Assembly: GCA_017635675.1 (NCBI GenBank)
Contig: JAGBLA010000053.1
Location: 1 to 60,842 of the forward strand
Direction of reading: 5' to 3'
Source: Ruminiclostridium sp.
GTDB lineage: Bacteria > Bacillota > Clostridia > Oscillospirales > Ruminococcaceae
DNA length: 60,842 bases
Positions 1 through 8,956 of the stretch are shown piece after piece. The translations under genes and the position numbers were made by a program. Position 1 is the stretch's first letter. Each line of letters begins with the position of its first letter. The notes beneath the pieces are model-generated. The model had not been told where the DNA came from. It ran no database searches and was given only the letters and a program-made list of their open reading frames with translations.

Positions 1-15
1 GTTCTTCTTATACAT
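1..15 (-). CDS. 5' end of a leftward gene cut by the window edge
   Basis: Only the first five codons (M-Y-K-K-N) are present, so the product cannot be named. The start is supported by an AGGAGA ribosome site at about 21-26, six bases upstream of the ATG, and by a promoter further upstream (76-84). The gene runs off the left end. Confidence 0.55.
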
Positions 16-27
16 AGCGTTCTCCTG

Positions 28-84
28 AAAAGTGCAAGCTTTTTGCTCTGTTTTCGTTTTTTTCCTTGCACTTTTATTATATCA
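28..84 (-). promoter_or_regulatory. Extended -10 promoter and inverted-repeat leader of the edge gene
   Basis: Read leftward, an extended -10 (TGA-TATAAT, hexamer at 76-81) is followed at once by an 11-base inverted repeat, AAAAGTGCAAG at 65-75 and CTTGCACTTTT at 28-38, which ends just before the ribosome site. The repeat covers the start of transcription and the whole leader, so it could be an operator or a leader hairpin. No convincing -35 is visible. Confidence 0.5.
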
Positions 85-149
85 CATTCTTCTCCGTTTG
101 GCTATATCTACAAGTTATTTTTGTTTATGAGGAGAGACTAAATAATGAC

Positions 150-182
150 AAGACGCAGGGCGAAATGCTTTGCGTCTTTTTT
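150..182 (+). terminator. Rho-independent terminator with no visible gene upstream
   Basis: Stem AGACGCA (151-157) pairs with TGCGTCT (171-177), followed by a run of six T. No rightward gene precedes it in the window, so it may be left from a transcript cut by insertion of the mobile element, or may end a small RNA. Confidence 0.6.
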
Positions 183-198
183 GTTTGCAGTCGTTGTT

Positions 199-258
199 CG
201 GCGCTCCTGCGCCGTTTTTCAGCCGTCCCTGCGGCTGTGATCGGGGTAGGTCTCGGGA
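199..258. repeat. 60-bp direct repeat, copy 1 (left flank of the cargo)
   Basis: This 60-base block matches 1976-2035 at about 52 of 60 positions without a gap. It contains two small hairpins, CGGCGC/GCGCCG (199-214) and CAGCCG/CGGCTG (220-237). In the second copy the latter stem keeps pairing through G-U wobbles. Together the copies bracket the cargo genes at 779-1811. Confidence 0.75.
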
Positions 259-275
259 GGGCGCTCCCTCCTGAG

Positions 276-406
276 CAGGTAGTACCGCGCAGTCTATGCA
301 AAGCCCGCCGTTAGTCGGGATTTGTATAGCCAGCGGTGCTACCTGCCTATCGCCTCTGGCCGCCGTAATTTTATTGGGTTGGCTATACTCGGCGGACAGA
401 GGCGAT
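276..406 (+). other. Two tandem long hairpins, possible structured RNA
   Basis: The first hairpin (276-345) has outer arms CAGGTAG/CTACCTG, then CCGC/GCGG, then CTATGCAAA/TTTGTATAG, then CCCG/CGGG. The second (349-406) has ATCGCCTCT/AGAGGCGAT and CCGCCG/CGGCGG around a 24-base loop. The loop of the second contains GGCTATAC, exactly complementary to GTATAGCC in the 3' arm of the first, so alternative pairing is possible. No protein is supported here. The stretch from 16 to 778 otherwise holds only the repeat, a terminator and a gene remnant. Confidence 0.5.
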
Positions 407-506
407 GAAAACGCGCTTCGGCATCACTTTTTCGCAGATTTAGTATCGGTGCAGTATCATTTTCTGTGCCGATTGATGTAGGCTTTTGGAAGCACGGAAT
501 CCGTAG

Positions 507-692
507 TATCATAGTCGGGCGAAACCGGTATCGTTTGCGGGAAAATCGGTATTGGAACCGATAATTATTGGTGATATACAAAAAAGCAGTAAAAATGCCG
601 ATTTTAAGCGCTATACAAAGGCAAGCCCCGTACCGCATTTTACGATACGTGGTAGGGAAATTCCTGAATGGTTGAAGAAACAGATAGCATAA
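507..692 (+). pseudogene. Remnant of the 3' end of an unidentified gene
   Basis: An open frame of about 61 codons with a protein-like, lysine-rich C-terminus (ending I-P-E-W-L-K-K-Q-I-A) runs from just after a TAG at 504 to the TAA at 690-692. There is no ATG and no ribosome site. It stops three bases before a good intrinsic terminator, which fits the tail of a truncated gene. The family is not recognised. Confidence 0.35.
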
Positions 693-694
693 TT

Positions 695-730
695 ACTGCC
701 GGACAGTTTAGAACTGCCCGGCAGTTTTTG
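695..730 (+). terminator. Intrinsic terminator after the gene remnant
   Basis: ACTGCCGG (695-702) pairs with CCGGCAGT (718-725) and is followed by TTTTT. It lies directly after the stop codon at 690-692. The symmetrical stem may also slow leftward transcripts from the 779-1811 pair. Confidence 0.7.
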
Positions 731-778
731 TGCTAAAGCTTTCATTTTCTTCAAACACGGAATAGCTTTATCACATAT

Positions 779-1489
779 TCAAGTCCCGTTCAATATTTCG
801 TTCTCGTATGCGGCGACATCGTCACTGTTCATATCTTCGACCCACCTGCCCCACATATTTGTATTTACGTAATGCTCATAATACTCAACGAATATGCTTA
901 TATTCCGTTCTTCGAGAACATTGTATTTATCATAAGGTTTAAGTTTCATATAGCATGAATGTATCAGTGCGGGTCTTATCCCCGAAAGAAGGAACCGCCG
1001 CGCTTCTTCTTTCGTGTCAAAGATTATTTCCACTCTGCTCTCGCAGTTAAGTTCATATACTTTATAATCTTTTATGGCATCATTTACAATGTCATGTATC
1101 ATTTGCGAATGGTCGTGCTTCAATGTATGTACCGCGTCAAAAGTAAACATATTCAGGGCGACATAAAACTCGGTATCTTTGTTTACATCGGCATCGGGAG
1201 GGCAAAGATCAAAGAGTGCCAATTCCCAGCTTTTTATCCCGCCGATGCAGATACCGAAATTTTCTTTCAGCTTTTTCCGGTCTTGCAGGTCAAACACATA
1301 CAGCCATACTTGGTTACGATCTTTTTTATGTTCGACAGCTATCAGTCTTATACCGTATTTATCTTCAAGCTGCTTTTTTAATTTGTTCAGCCATTCCGGC
1401 GAGAGCTGTTCAAACTGCATATTATACAGCTGATCGATCTCTTCCGCGCTGTAATAATACTTGTGCAGTAATTCGTAGTTCATGGTCAC
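779..1489 (-). CDS. Hypothetical protein, cargo of the mobile element
   Basis: A 236-residue, mostly acidic, soluble protein with no signal peptide, membrane segment or motif that I recognise. It lies seven bases downstream of the 104-residue gene at 1497-1811 and shares its promoter. The pair sits between 60-bp direct repeats and beside mobilization genes, a usual place for exchangeable cargo such as defence, toxin-immunity or anti-restriction genes. That is context only. The reading frame is intact and reads as a genuine protein. Confidence 0.7.
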   Translation of the reverse strand: MTMNYELLHKYYYSAEEIDQLYNMQFEQLSPEWLNKLKKQLEDKYGIRLIAVEHKKDRNQVWLYVFDLQDRKKLKENFGICIGGIKSWELALFDLCPPDADVNKDTEFYVALNMFTFDAVHTLKHDHSQMIHDIVNDAIKDYKVYELNCESRVEIIFDTKEEARRFLLSGIRPALIHSCYMKLKPYDKYNVLEERNISIFVEYYEHYVNTNMWGRWVEDMNSDDVAAYENEILNGT

Positions 1490-1496
1490 ACCTCAT

Positions 1497-1811
1497 TTAT
1501 TTCAGTAACTGTTTTTGATCCAAAAACATCTCGAATTCCCTCATAAAAGTATTGAACGCTTCATTTTGATCGTGTATGGTATCGGAAAGATAACGATCCC
1601 ATAGTATTGAATCCGTTATCTGGTATTTATTTCTAAACCACTTGTTAAACTCATCATACGCATCTTTTTCACAGTCCAGACCATTTTCTCGCATCGCATG
1701 AAAGTAGCCTTCAAGAAATATTCTGAGCCTTTCGACCGAGACAGTTCCTATATACATTCCCGGGCACTCCTTGATTTTCAGAATAAGCTCAATAACACTG
1801 TTCTTCATCAT
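1497..1811 (-). CDS. Small hypothetical protein, cargo of the mobile element
   Basis: A 104-residue protein containing C-P-G-M-Y-I-G near residue 15, followed by a helical segment (L-R-I-F-L-E-G-Y) and an aromatic, acidic C-terminal half. Small proteins with a similar M-Y-I-G...G-Y pattern occur in bacterial immunity or accessory loci, to my recollection, but I cannot assign a family. An AGAGGTG ribosome site precedes two adjacent ATG codons. It is the first gene of a two-gene leftward operon with 779-1489, driven by the promoter at 1928-1956. Confidence 0.65.
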   Translation of the reverse strand: MMKNSVIELILKIKECPGMYIGTVSVERLRIFLEGYFHAMRENGLDCEKDAYDEFNKWFRNKYQITDSILWDRYLSDTIHDQNEAFNTFMREFEMFLDQKQLLK

Positions 1812-1927
1812 AGCACCTCTGTATTAATCGGACGTCCCACTATGTTTCTTTTTACTAAAATAATTTATCGGATTTATATTGAAGTTGTATCAATAATAAG
1901 CTTAATATTATTAAAACTATCTGTATT

Positions 1928-1956
1928 ATTATATCATTTGTCGGTAAAAAAGTCAA
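1928..1956 (-). promoter_or_regulatory. Promoter of the two cargo genes
   Basis: Leftward TTGACT (1951-1956), a 17-base spacer and TATAAT (1928-1933). The leader to the start at 1811 is about 110 bases of AT-rich sequence with no clear structure. Confidence 0.75.
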
Positions 1957-1975
1957 ATGCAACAGTATTCTTGCA

Positions 1976-2035
1976 CGGCGCTCCTGCACCGTTTTCCAGC
2001 TGCCCCAGTGGCTGTGGTCGGGTTAGGTCTCGGGA
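1976..2035. repeat. 60-bp direct repeat, copy 2 (right flank of the cargo)
   Basis: Same orientation as 199-258, 1,777 bases away, with about 8 mismatches and no gap. The CAGC...GCTG hairpin is kept. Its position just upstream of the cargo promoter makes the intervening segment look like a replaceable cassette. Confidence 0.75.
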
Positions 2036-2137
2036 TGGCATATACGGCACAGGTCTTTCCGGCATGCTATACTTATCTTAATTCGGAAATGCCGACGCGG
2101 ACAAAGTTGTTTTCTATGTCGTTTCTGCACAAAACCA

Positions 2138-3040
2138 GCTGTCCCTGATTGGTAATATCGGAGATTTTATTCAAAGCTATGGCAAAATGCCCCCAATTTC
2201 GGGCGTGATATTTCCCCCCTTATGAAGGGCAGTGTAATTTGAAGTGATTCTGCGTGACTTTTCACAAAACTCGCAACCCCCGATTGGTCATAACGTAGAT
2301 TTATGATGAAAGTTCTGTGAAGTACCCGATAATTATTATATTTTTTGTCCCCCATTATGAAAGGACTTAAAATTCTAGAAATATAACGTACCGCATAAGG
2401 AAAGTCCGCCCCCGCTGCCGCCGATTCCTATGTGACGGTTGTATAAATTTAGTTCCCTGCCATTGGTGATAACGCAGAATTAAAATGAAAATTTCGTGAA
2501 TCATACCGCAAAAACGCCTTTTGGCTCTCCAATATAGTGAGAGGACATTTATATCGACCTGTTTGTGACCGCAATTCGGAACCGACGAAGCAGAGTAAAA
2601 ATATACAACTCCGGGAGATGTATAAAACTCTTAACCTGTCATATTTTACGAATTTTTCAAATAGTGTGGAAATACGGCGTTTTTAACCTTAAAAAATGAT
2701 GTTAAATTTTCCCTATTAGTGAGGGGCATTGATTTCGCAGCGCATATCCGACATACCGAAATGCCTGCCCCGACATCTGAATATTGCACAGTTTCATATC
2801 TGTTCTTTTGTAAGGAATGTAGAAAATTTCATTTTGCCGCCAAAATGTGTCCCATTTTTGCCGTTTTTTGTAGGGACTTATGGGGGGACTGTTTTTCAGC
2901 TTCCCGTCATCTATATATTGCACAGCGAAAACTGTAATTTGACTGCCCCGCATAGTCAATCATACAAAAATGTTAAGTAAGCGGAACAAAAACGCCCGGA
3001 AAAGCCCTAGATATATGAGAGGATAAATTTTCGAGACCGC
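2138..3040 (+). repeat. Degenerate array of about six units, each with a short hairpin
   Basis: About 0.9 kb without a gene. A core of a C/T-rich 5' arm, an AT-rich loop (TTATGA, ATTATGA, ATATAGTGA, ATTAGTGA or ATATATGA) and a purine 3' arm recurs at about 2210, 2343, 2521, 2706, 2871 and 3000, spaced 133-183 bases. The arms differ but still pair: CCCTT/AAGGG, GTCC/GGAC, CTCTC/GAGAG, CCCT/AGGG. The fifth unit uses GTCCC/GGGAC with another loop. The first three units also share an upstream block beginning with ATTGGT and a run like ATAACG. Such paired change points to selected structure. The array ends 20 bases before the 45-codon ORF. Confidence 0.55.
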
Positions 3041-3054
3041 AGGAGGTGAATCCA

Positions 3055-3192
3055 ATGCAGAGAAATCCAAGCGACCGCGAGGTCGCGAAAAACACGAAAC
3101 AGCCGGTATCCGTAAACCGGCTTAAAAAAGTCGTTTCAGCAAGCATAGAAAGTATCCGGATACTTTCTGAAATTTTATGGGGACCCCCATAA
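3055..3192 (+). CDS. Small basic protein at the head of the mobilization genes
   Basis: Forty-five codons starting with ATG seven bases after a near-perfect AGGAGGTG (3041-3048), the strongest ribosome site in this region. The N-terminal half is basic and polar. I recognise no family. It precedes mobC by 92 bases, and its 3' end overlaps two palindromes (3148-3167 and 3170-3200). It could be a real small accessory protein or a translated leader controlling the downstream genes. Confidence 0.5.
   Translation: MQRNPSDREVAKNTKQPVSVNRLKKVVSASIESIRILSEILWGPP
3148..3167. repeat. Perfect 20-bp palindrome, possible oriT part
   Basis: GAAAGTATCC is followed at once by its exact reverse complement. 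It lies upstream of mobC and the relaxase, the usual place for an origin of transfer, and within the 45-codon ORF. A role as MobC binding site or oriT arm is inferred from position only. Confidence 0.5.
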
Positions 3193-3200
3193 AATTTTTT
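3170..3200 (+). terminator. Terminator-like hairpin between the small ORF and mobC
   Basis: AAATTTTATGGGG (3170-3182) pairs with CCCCATAAAATTT (3185-3197) and T residues follow. The stop codon of the small ORF lies inside the 3' arm, so ribosomes finishing that ORF would open the hairpin. That layout fits an attenuator. It could equally be part of oriT. Confidence 0.5.
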
Positions 3201-3284
3201 CGCAGCTCCGGAGGACGGAACTGCTTAACCCCGCGGCAGCGTCAGGCGCTGCCTGAAACCGAAAAATGGAGAGGAGACAAGAAA

Positions 3285-3613
3285 ATGAGAAAGTACAAAC
3301 AGATAAAACGCAAAGAGGTCATATTTGATCTGAAAGAATGGGAGCTAATAGAAAAGTGGGCTGCCCGATTCAACATCACGACTTCCGAGTACATACGGCA
3401 GGCGACCCTCACGGATAAAGTCACGATCGCAAGGGCACCGGAAGAGTGGGCGCTGCTGATAAATACGCTGAAGAAGATCGGCACGAACATCAATCAGCTC
3501 GCTAAAAAAGCGAGGAACTGCACAGTATCTACGCCGATGACTACGAAAAAATGAAGGGAGAGTTCGAGCAGTTATGCCATACATTAAATGCAAAGCTATC
3601 CACACAAGAATGA
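3285..3613 (+). pseudogene. mobC: mobC mobilization protein, frameshifted near its C-terminus
   Basis: The start is ATG 3285 after GGAGAGGAGA. The first 75 residues are a typical MobC: basic start, ribbon-helix-helix-like segment (S-E-Y-I-R-Q-A), then N-I-N-Q-L-A-K-K. In this frame the protein ends early at 3554 with an unrelated tail. In the -1 frame the normal MobC end follows without a stop (Y-A-D-D-Y-E-K-M-K-G-E-F-E-Q-L) to a TGA at 3611-3613. A one-base loss near 3500-3525 explains this. Ribosomal slippage at the A run of the two Lys codons is possible but the site is not a canonical heptamer. MobC normally helps the relaxase open oriT. The restored frame would overlap the relaxase start by 40 bases. 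Confidence 0.75.
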
Positions 3614-5157
3614 AGGAGCGCATCGCATATATCCTAAACCCGGAGAAAACCGAAGGAATGTTCTGGTGCAACTCTTACAACTGCATGACCAACGCAGAGG
3701 ACGCATACCTGAACATGAAATTCATATATGAAAACTTCACGCACCACAAGTTCAACGAGCCGGTTCCTGAAAACGGCAAAGCGCACGTGAAGCTGCTTCA
3801 CTACGTCCAGTCGTTTTCTCCCGATGACAATGTTGATCCGGCACTTGCCCACCGCATAGGTTTGTCACTTATGCGAAAAGCCTTCGGAGATAACGTGCAG
3901 GCGGTTGTTGCCACTCATGTTGACAAGGCGCATATCCACAACCACATCATCATCAACACCTACGGAATCGACGGACGCAAGTTCAACAGCAACAAAAAGA
4001 CGCTTGCAGAGATACGTGAACATTCCGATAGGGTATGCCTTGCCTTTGGCATTCAGCCGATCATGAACAACAAGCACCTCGGTATGACTTACAAGGAGTG
4101 GGACGCTCGCCGCAAGGGTACATCATGGAAAGAAAAGATCAAGAAAGAGATCGACACACTTGTGCTGTCCTGCAAGAATTATGATGAGCTTGCTTGTACT
4201 CTCGAAGAACGGGGTTATGTGTTCAAGTACGGGAAATACACAGCTATCAAAGCTCCGGATCAGAAGAATTTCACACGGCTGAAAACGCTCGGCGAAGACT
4301 ATACTATCGAAAACATTTCATCAAGAATTAAATGGAAGGACGACTTGGGTAACGCCACACGCGAGGACGCATACAACAAGGGACAAGCCCTGACTATCTG
4401 CTTTGCGAGTGTTATCACACAGCTCGCCAAGCGCATAGTCGACGGAACAAAGAAAGAGAACAAGCGCGTTGACGATCTGGAGTACCTGCCGAACAACGAC
4501 TGTGATGTATTTCAGTTGGGAGCACAGCTCGCGCTTATCAACAAGCTGAAAATCCATTCCATAAGCGAGGTCAGAACAAAAAGGGAGGAAGCACAGAAGG
4601 AGCATGATAAGGCGGTAAAGGAATTTAACGCTCTCACAAAGGAACAACATCGGATTGATGATCTGCTGAAACAGTATGATAATTTCCGAGAGCTGGAGGA
4701 CAAGCCCGACAAATCTCTCGCGGAGAAGATGAAGCTACAAATTGCCAAGTCCTCGCTTTCCCGTCATGGTATCAATTCTCCGGAAGATGTGCGGCAGCTT
4801 GAAATTCAGAAACAGGATTACGATGACCGTATCGCAGAAATTCAGAGGACGATTGATGATAACGACTATCTTGTCAAAGCGCTTCACGAAATATCTGATA
4901 CCTACTATGATATATTGCAGGGCGACTACATCAGTAAATTGATAGTTGAGAAGAAAGCACAGCAGGAGACCACGCCGAATAATCCTGTACAAGAAAAACC
5001 AGTACAGACACAGGCTCAGACGATTCCAGCTCAGAAACGTGACGTACCGAAACCGAAAGCTCCGGAACCTGTACAAAAGCAGGACGAACCGAAACAGGAT
5101 AGCCCTGCCCAGAAACCGACAGTACAGGAAACACATCGTAGGAAAAAGAGCAGATGA
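3574..5157 (+). CDS. MobP-type relaxase/mobilization nuclease
   Basis: A 527-residue relaxase of the VirD2-like family that nicks one strand at oriT and pilots it during conjugal transfer. The catalytic tyrosine is probably Y19 (A-Y-I-L-N-P-E-K-T). The metal-binding three-histidine motif is at 115-124 (H-V-D-K-A-H-I-H-N-H) followed by I-I-I-N. The region from about 330 to 450 is strongly charged and predicted coiled coil, and the last 60 residues are a P/Q/K-rich tail. It follows mobC and precedes small proteins and a serine recombinase, the order usual in small mobilizable elements of gut Clostridia. No coupling protein or mating-pair genes are present, so it would depend on a helper element. 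Confidence 0.93.
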   Translation: MPYIKCKAIHTRMKERIAYILNPEKTEGMFWCNSYNCMTNAEDAYLNMKFIYENFTHHKFNEPVPENGKAHVKLLHYVQSFSPDDNVDPALAHRIGLSLMRKAFGDNVQAVVATHVDKAHIHNHIIINTYGIDGRKFNSNKKTLAEIREHSDRVCLAFGIQPIMNNKHLGMTYKEWDARRKGTSWKEKIKKEIDTLVLSCKNYDELACTLEERGYVFKYGKYTAIKAPDQKNFTRLKTLGEDYTIENISSRIKWKDDLGNATREDAYNKGQALTICFASVITQLAKRIVDGTKKENKRVDDLEYLPNNDCDVFQLGAQLALINKLKIHSISEVRTKREEAQKEHDKAVKEFNALTKEQHRIDDLLKQYDNFRELEDKPDKSLAEKMKLQIAKSSLSRHGINSPEDVRQLEIQKQDYDDRIAEIQRTIDDNDYLVKALHEISDTYYDILQGDYISKLIVEKKAQQETTPNNPVQEKPVQTQAQTIPAQKRDVPKPKAPEPVQKQDEPKQDSPAQKPTVQETHRRKKSR

Positions 5158-5173
5158 TTGGAGACGAGAAACA

Positions 5174-5206
5174 ATGATTTATATTTACGGAGGTGTGCCG
5201 CCGTAA
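5174..5206 (+). CDS. Ten-residue leader peptide candidate
   Basis: ATG 5174 opens M-I-Y-I-Y-G-G-V-P-P and a stop, preceded by a GGAGA at 5160-5164. The codons end in a G/C-rich stretch able to pair with GGCTTTG... downstream. It may be a translated leader for the following gene. Evidence is limited to the ORF and ribosome site. Confidence 0.3.
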   Translation: MIYIYGGVPP

Positions 5207-5311
5207 GGCTTTGTTGTGCCGTTTGGGGCAACATCAGACTACAGAAATAAAAAAGGAAGAGGAAACAACAAAACCGGACAAGCGAAGATAAATACTGCTT
5301 GTCGGTAAGGA

Positions 5312-5530
5312 ATGGAGGCTAATTTGAGAGGAAATGAACTCATCACCACGCCCGCCGTAGCGAATTCGGCAGAAACCAAGACCGAGCCGCAGCCTGTCAG
5401 TGTATCAGAATACAAGATCGAGCATACGACTTACATCGTTCGGACGTTTTTCAATCCTAACGGTACGGAATCGCTTGAAGAACTGGTCAAGCGGCTCATA
5501 ATGAAGGACGTTGCAAAACTGTCCGCATAA
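5312..5530 (+). CDS. TnpW-like transposon-encoded small protein
   Basis: A 72-residue protein ending with a T-T-Y-I-V-R-T-F-F segment and L-E-E-L-V-K-R-L-I, the pattern of the TnpW family often found between relaxase and large serine recombinase genes. Its function is unknown. The ATG at 5312 has a poorly placed ribosome site. TTG at 5324 lies five bases after GGAGG and may be the real start, which would remove four residues. Confidence 0.7.
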   Translation: MEANLRGNELITTPAVANSAETKTEPQPVSVSEYKIEHTTYIVRTFFNPNGTESLEELVKRLIMKDVAKLSA

Positions 5531-5545
5531 ACAAAAATGCTGTAC

Positions 5546-5567
5546 TATCCCCGCCGAAGCGGGGATA
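5546..5567. other. Perfect GC-rich hairpin after tnpW
   Basis: TATCCCCGC and GCGGGGATA flank a CGAA tetraloop-like turn. No T run follows, so it is not a standard terminator. It may be an RNA stability element or a protein-binding site before the recombinase promoter. Confidence 0.5.
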
Positions 5568-5604
5568 TGCACGGCGAATAGACAGATAAACAATGAAAGG
5601 CAAA

Positions 5605-5694
5605 TCACAGGCAATTTAATGAAATGATACTTTAAAGCCTTGACAAATTTCTCGAAAAGATGTATAATCAAGGTGATAAGAATAATGCCTGTGA
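5605..5694 (+). promoter_or_regulatory. Recombinase promoter enclosed by two nested inverted repeats
   Basis: The promoter is TTGACA (5640-5645), 17 bases, TATAAT (5663-5668). It is enclosed by CCTTGA (5638-5643) and TCAAGG (5668-5673), and further out by TCACAGGCA (5605-5613) and TGCCTGTGA (5686-5694). The symmetry suggests control by a regulator or by the recombinase itself. The leader to ATG 5716 is about 40 bases. Confidence 0.65.
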
Positions 5695-7441
<1,747 letters not shown>

Positions 7442-7472
7442 TTCTACTATTCGGGGAAAACTTCTTTCCCAC

Positions 7473-7502
7473 GCCCCTGCTTGTGCAGGGGGAGCTTTTT
7501 TT
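7473..7502 (+). terminator. Intrinsic terminator at the right end of the mobile element
   Basis: GCCCCTGC-TTGT-GCAGGGG followed by GGAGC and seven to eight T. It faces rightward, so it ends recombinase-side transcription. It abuts the stop codon of the convergent secreted-protein gene. Confidence 0.8.
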
Positions 7503-8914
7503 CAGTATATCTGTGAAATCCTGTCCGCGGAAAGTTTGAGCTTGGTACTGTCGGTGAACGTTATCTCGGCACCTGCTATTACGATGTCGGTAACGCCGAG
7601 ACTGCTGTCGAATATCGACCACCATTCCTTTGACGCGCCTTTGCGGTCGGTGAGCCCTGTGGTGTCCTGAAGGTACATATTGTACTCGGTGCCGGCTTCA
7701 TAGCGCACCTTATTTCCCTTGCTGTCGATGCCGTAAACGGTGAAGATGACGCTTCTTATGGACTTTCCGGTGTTGTTGTAATACTCGACGGTGAAGTCGG
7801 TCTTTTTGCTGTAATTGGTGTAGAGCGATTTGCGCACGACCACAAGGTCGCCCGCCTTCGATGCCGTGGGAGCTTTACCCTCGCCGTTGAACGTCCATAT
7901 CTTGCCGTCGGAGGAGTTGAATACCTTCGAGCCCTCCGCTATGCTGAATTTCTCGGTTATGTCGGGGTAGCCGCAGAAGTTTGCGACCTGCTTGCCGGTG
8001 CGTATGTCGAAAACGGGAGTATTTTTGAACAGTGCGTTCTCGCCGGTCGCGGCATAAACGCCGGTAGCAAGCAGGTACAGCCGGTAGTAGTCCCCTCCGA
8101 TACGGAAATACGCGCCGCGAAGGCTTGTCTTACCGTAGGTCGGGAGATCCTTCGGTTTTACAGTGGCACCGTTTATGTACAGCGTCGCGGACGTCCTGCC
8201 GCCGCTGTTCAGCTCGTACTTGGTGAGCTTTCCCTTTGAGTTTGCGTAGTAGTAAACGCTCGATGTGTCTGTCATGGTGCCTGTTATCCATTGGCTTACC
8301 TTCACGGCTCCGTTTTTGTCGGTGTAGTAATCACTTCCGCCCACAGTCTGTACGCCCTTGCCTGTGAGGGCGCCGTCCGAGCCGAACAGATACAGCTTTC
8401 CGTCTATTTCCTTGGTTGTGCCGGAAACTGCCGTGCCGTTCTCGAAGTAATACTTCTTACCGCCGCTCGACGCAAAGCCGGTGTAGTTCTTGGACGGGGC
8501 GGAGGGCAGCTTGACATTTGAGGTCTTTACCTCGATGTCATCTGTACTGCCGTGCTCGTAGAGCTTGCTGCCGCCTTTGAGCAGCGTCACTATCCTGAAT
8601 TTATAGGTGGTATTCTTTTTGAGACCGTCGATAGTGGTCTTGGGCTTGGAAACGTTCTTGACGATTTTGTATTTGCCGCTTTCTGCATCGTACTGATACA
8701 CGCGGTAGGCGTCCGCGCCGCTGACAGCGTTCCATGTGAGGGCCACGTCATTGTTTCCCGCCGCCGTCTTTACTCCCGAGGGAGCGGCGAGCTTGGCGGC
8801 AGCTTCAGCCCGAACCCCTGCAGAGGGCAGGAAAGCCGTACCCGGCGAAGAGAATGCTGCGGCAGCCGCGATAAGCGCTGAGATACCTGCCCTTGCGAAT
8901 TTGCTGCTCTTCAT
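7502..8914 (-). CDS. Secreted protein with FN3 domain and glucan-binding-like repeats
   Basis: A 470-residue exported protein. A signal peptide (basic start, Ala-rich core, likely cut near residue 36-38) is followed by one fibronectin type III domain (about 44-132, with A-P-S-G-V-K and T-T-Y-K-F-R-I). Then come short aromatic repeats of the cell-wall/glucan-binding type (about 140-235, K-K-Y-Y-F-E-N-G and S-D-Y-Y-T-D-K-N-G). The C-terminal 230 residues are a beta-rich domain I cannot name. No catalytic domain is visible, so a surface-binding role is likely. A strong AGGAGGA precedes the ATG. It is the last gene of the leftward run starting at 12575. Confidence 0.85.
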   Translation of the reverse strand: MKSSKFARAGISALIAAAAAFSSPGTAFLPSAGVRAEAAAKLAAPSGVKTAAGNNDVALTWNAVSGADAYRVYQYDAESGKYKIVKNVSKPKTTIDGLKKNTTYKFRIVTLLKGGSKLYEHGSTDDIEVKTSNVKLPSAPSKNYTGFASSGGKKYYFENGTAVSGTTKEIDGKLYLFGSDGALTGKGVQTVGGSDYYTDKNGAVKVSQWITGTMTDTSSVYYYANSKGKLTKYELNSGGRTSATLYINGATVKPKDLPTYGKTSLRGAYFRIGGDYYRLYLLATGVYAATGENALFKNTPVFDIRTGKQVANFCGYPDITEKFSIAEGSKVFNSSDGKIWTFNGEGKAPTASKAGDLVVVRKSLYTNYSKKTDFTVEYYNNTGKSIRSVIFTVYGIDSKGNKVRYEAGTEYNMYLQDTTGLTDRKGASKEWWSIFDSSLGVTDIVIAGAEITFTDSTKLKLSADRISQIY

Positions 8915-8956
8915 GTTATGATTCCTCCTGTTCTGTTCTTACAGAGCTTTTTTTTG

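Noticed and set aside
2167-2959. Several 62-85-codon frames within the hairpin array
   Set aside because: No ribosome sites, they cross the repeated cores, and differ from unit to unit. The region behaves as non-coding.
3490-3530. Programmed -1 frameshift in mobC
   Set aside because: The six-A run lies after T, so the zero-frame site is not a proper X-XXY-YYZ heptamer. A simple one-base deletion is more likely, though slippage is not excluded.
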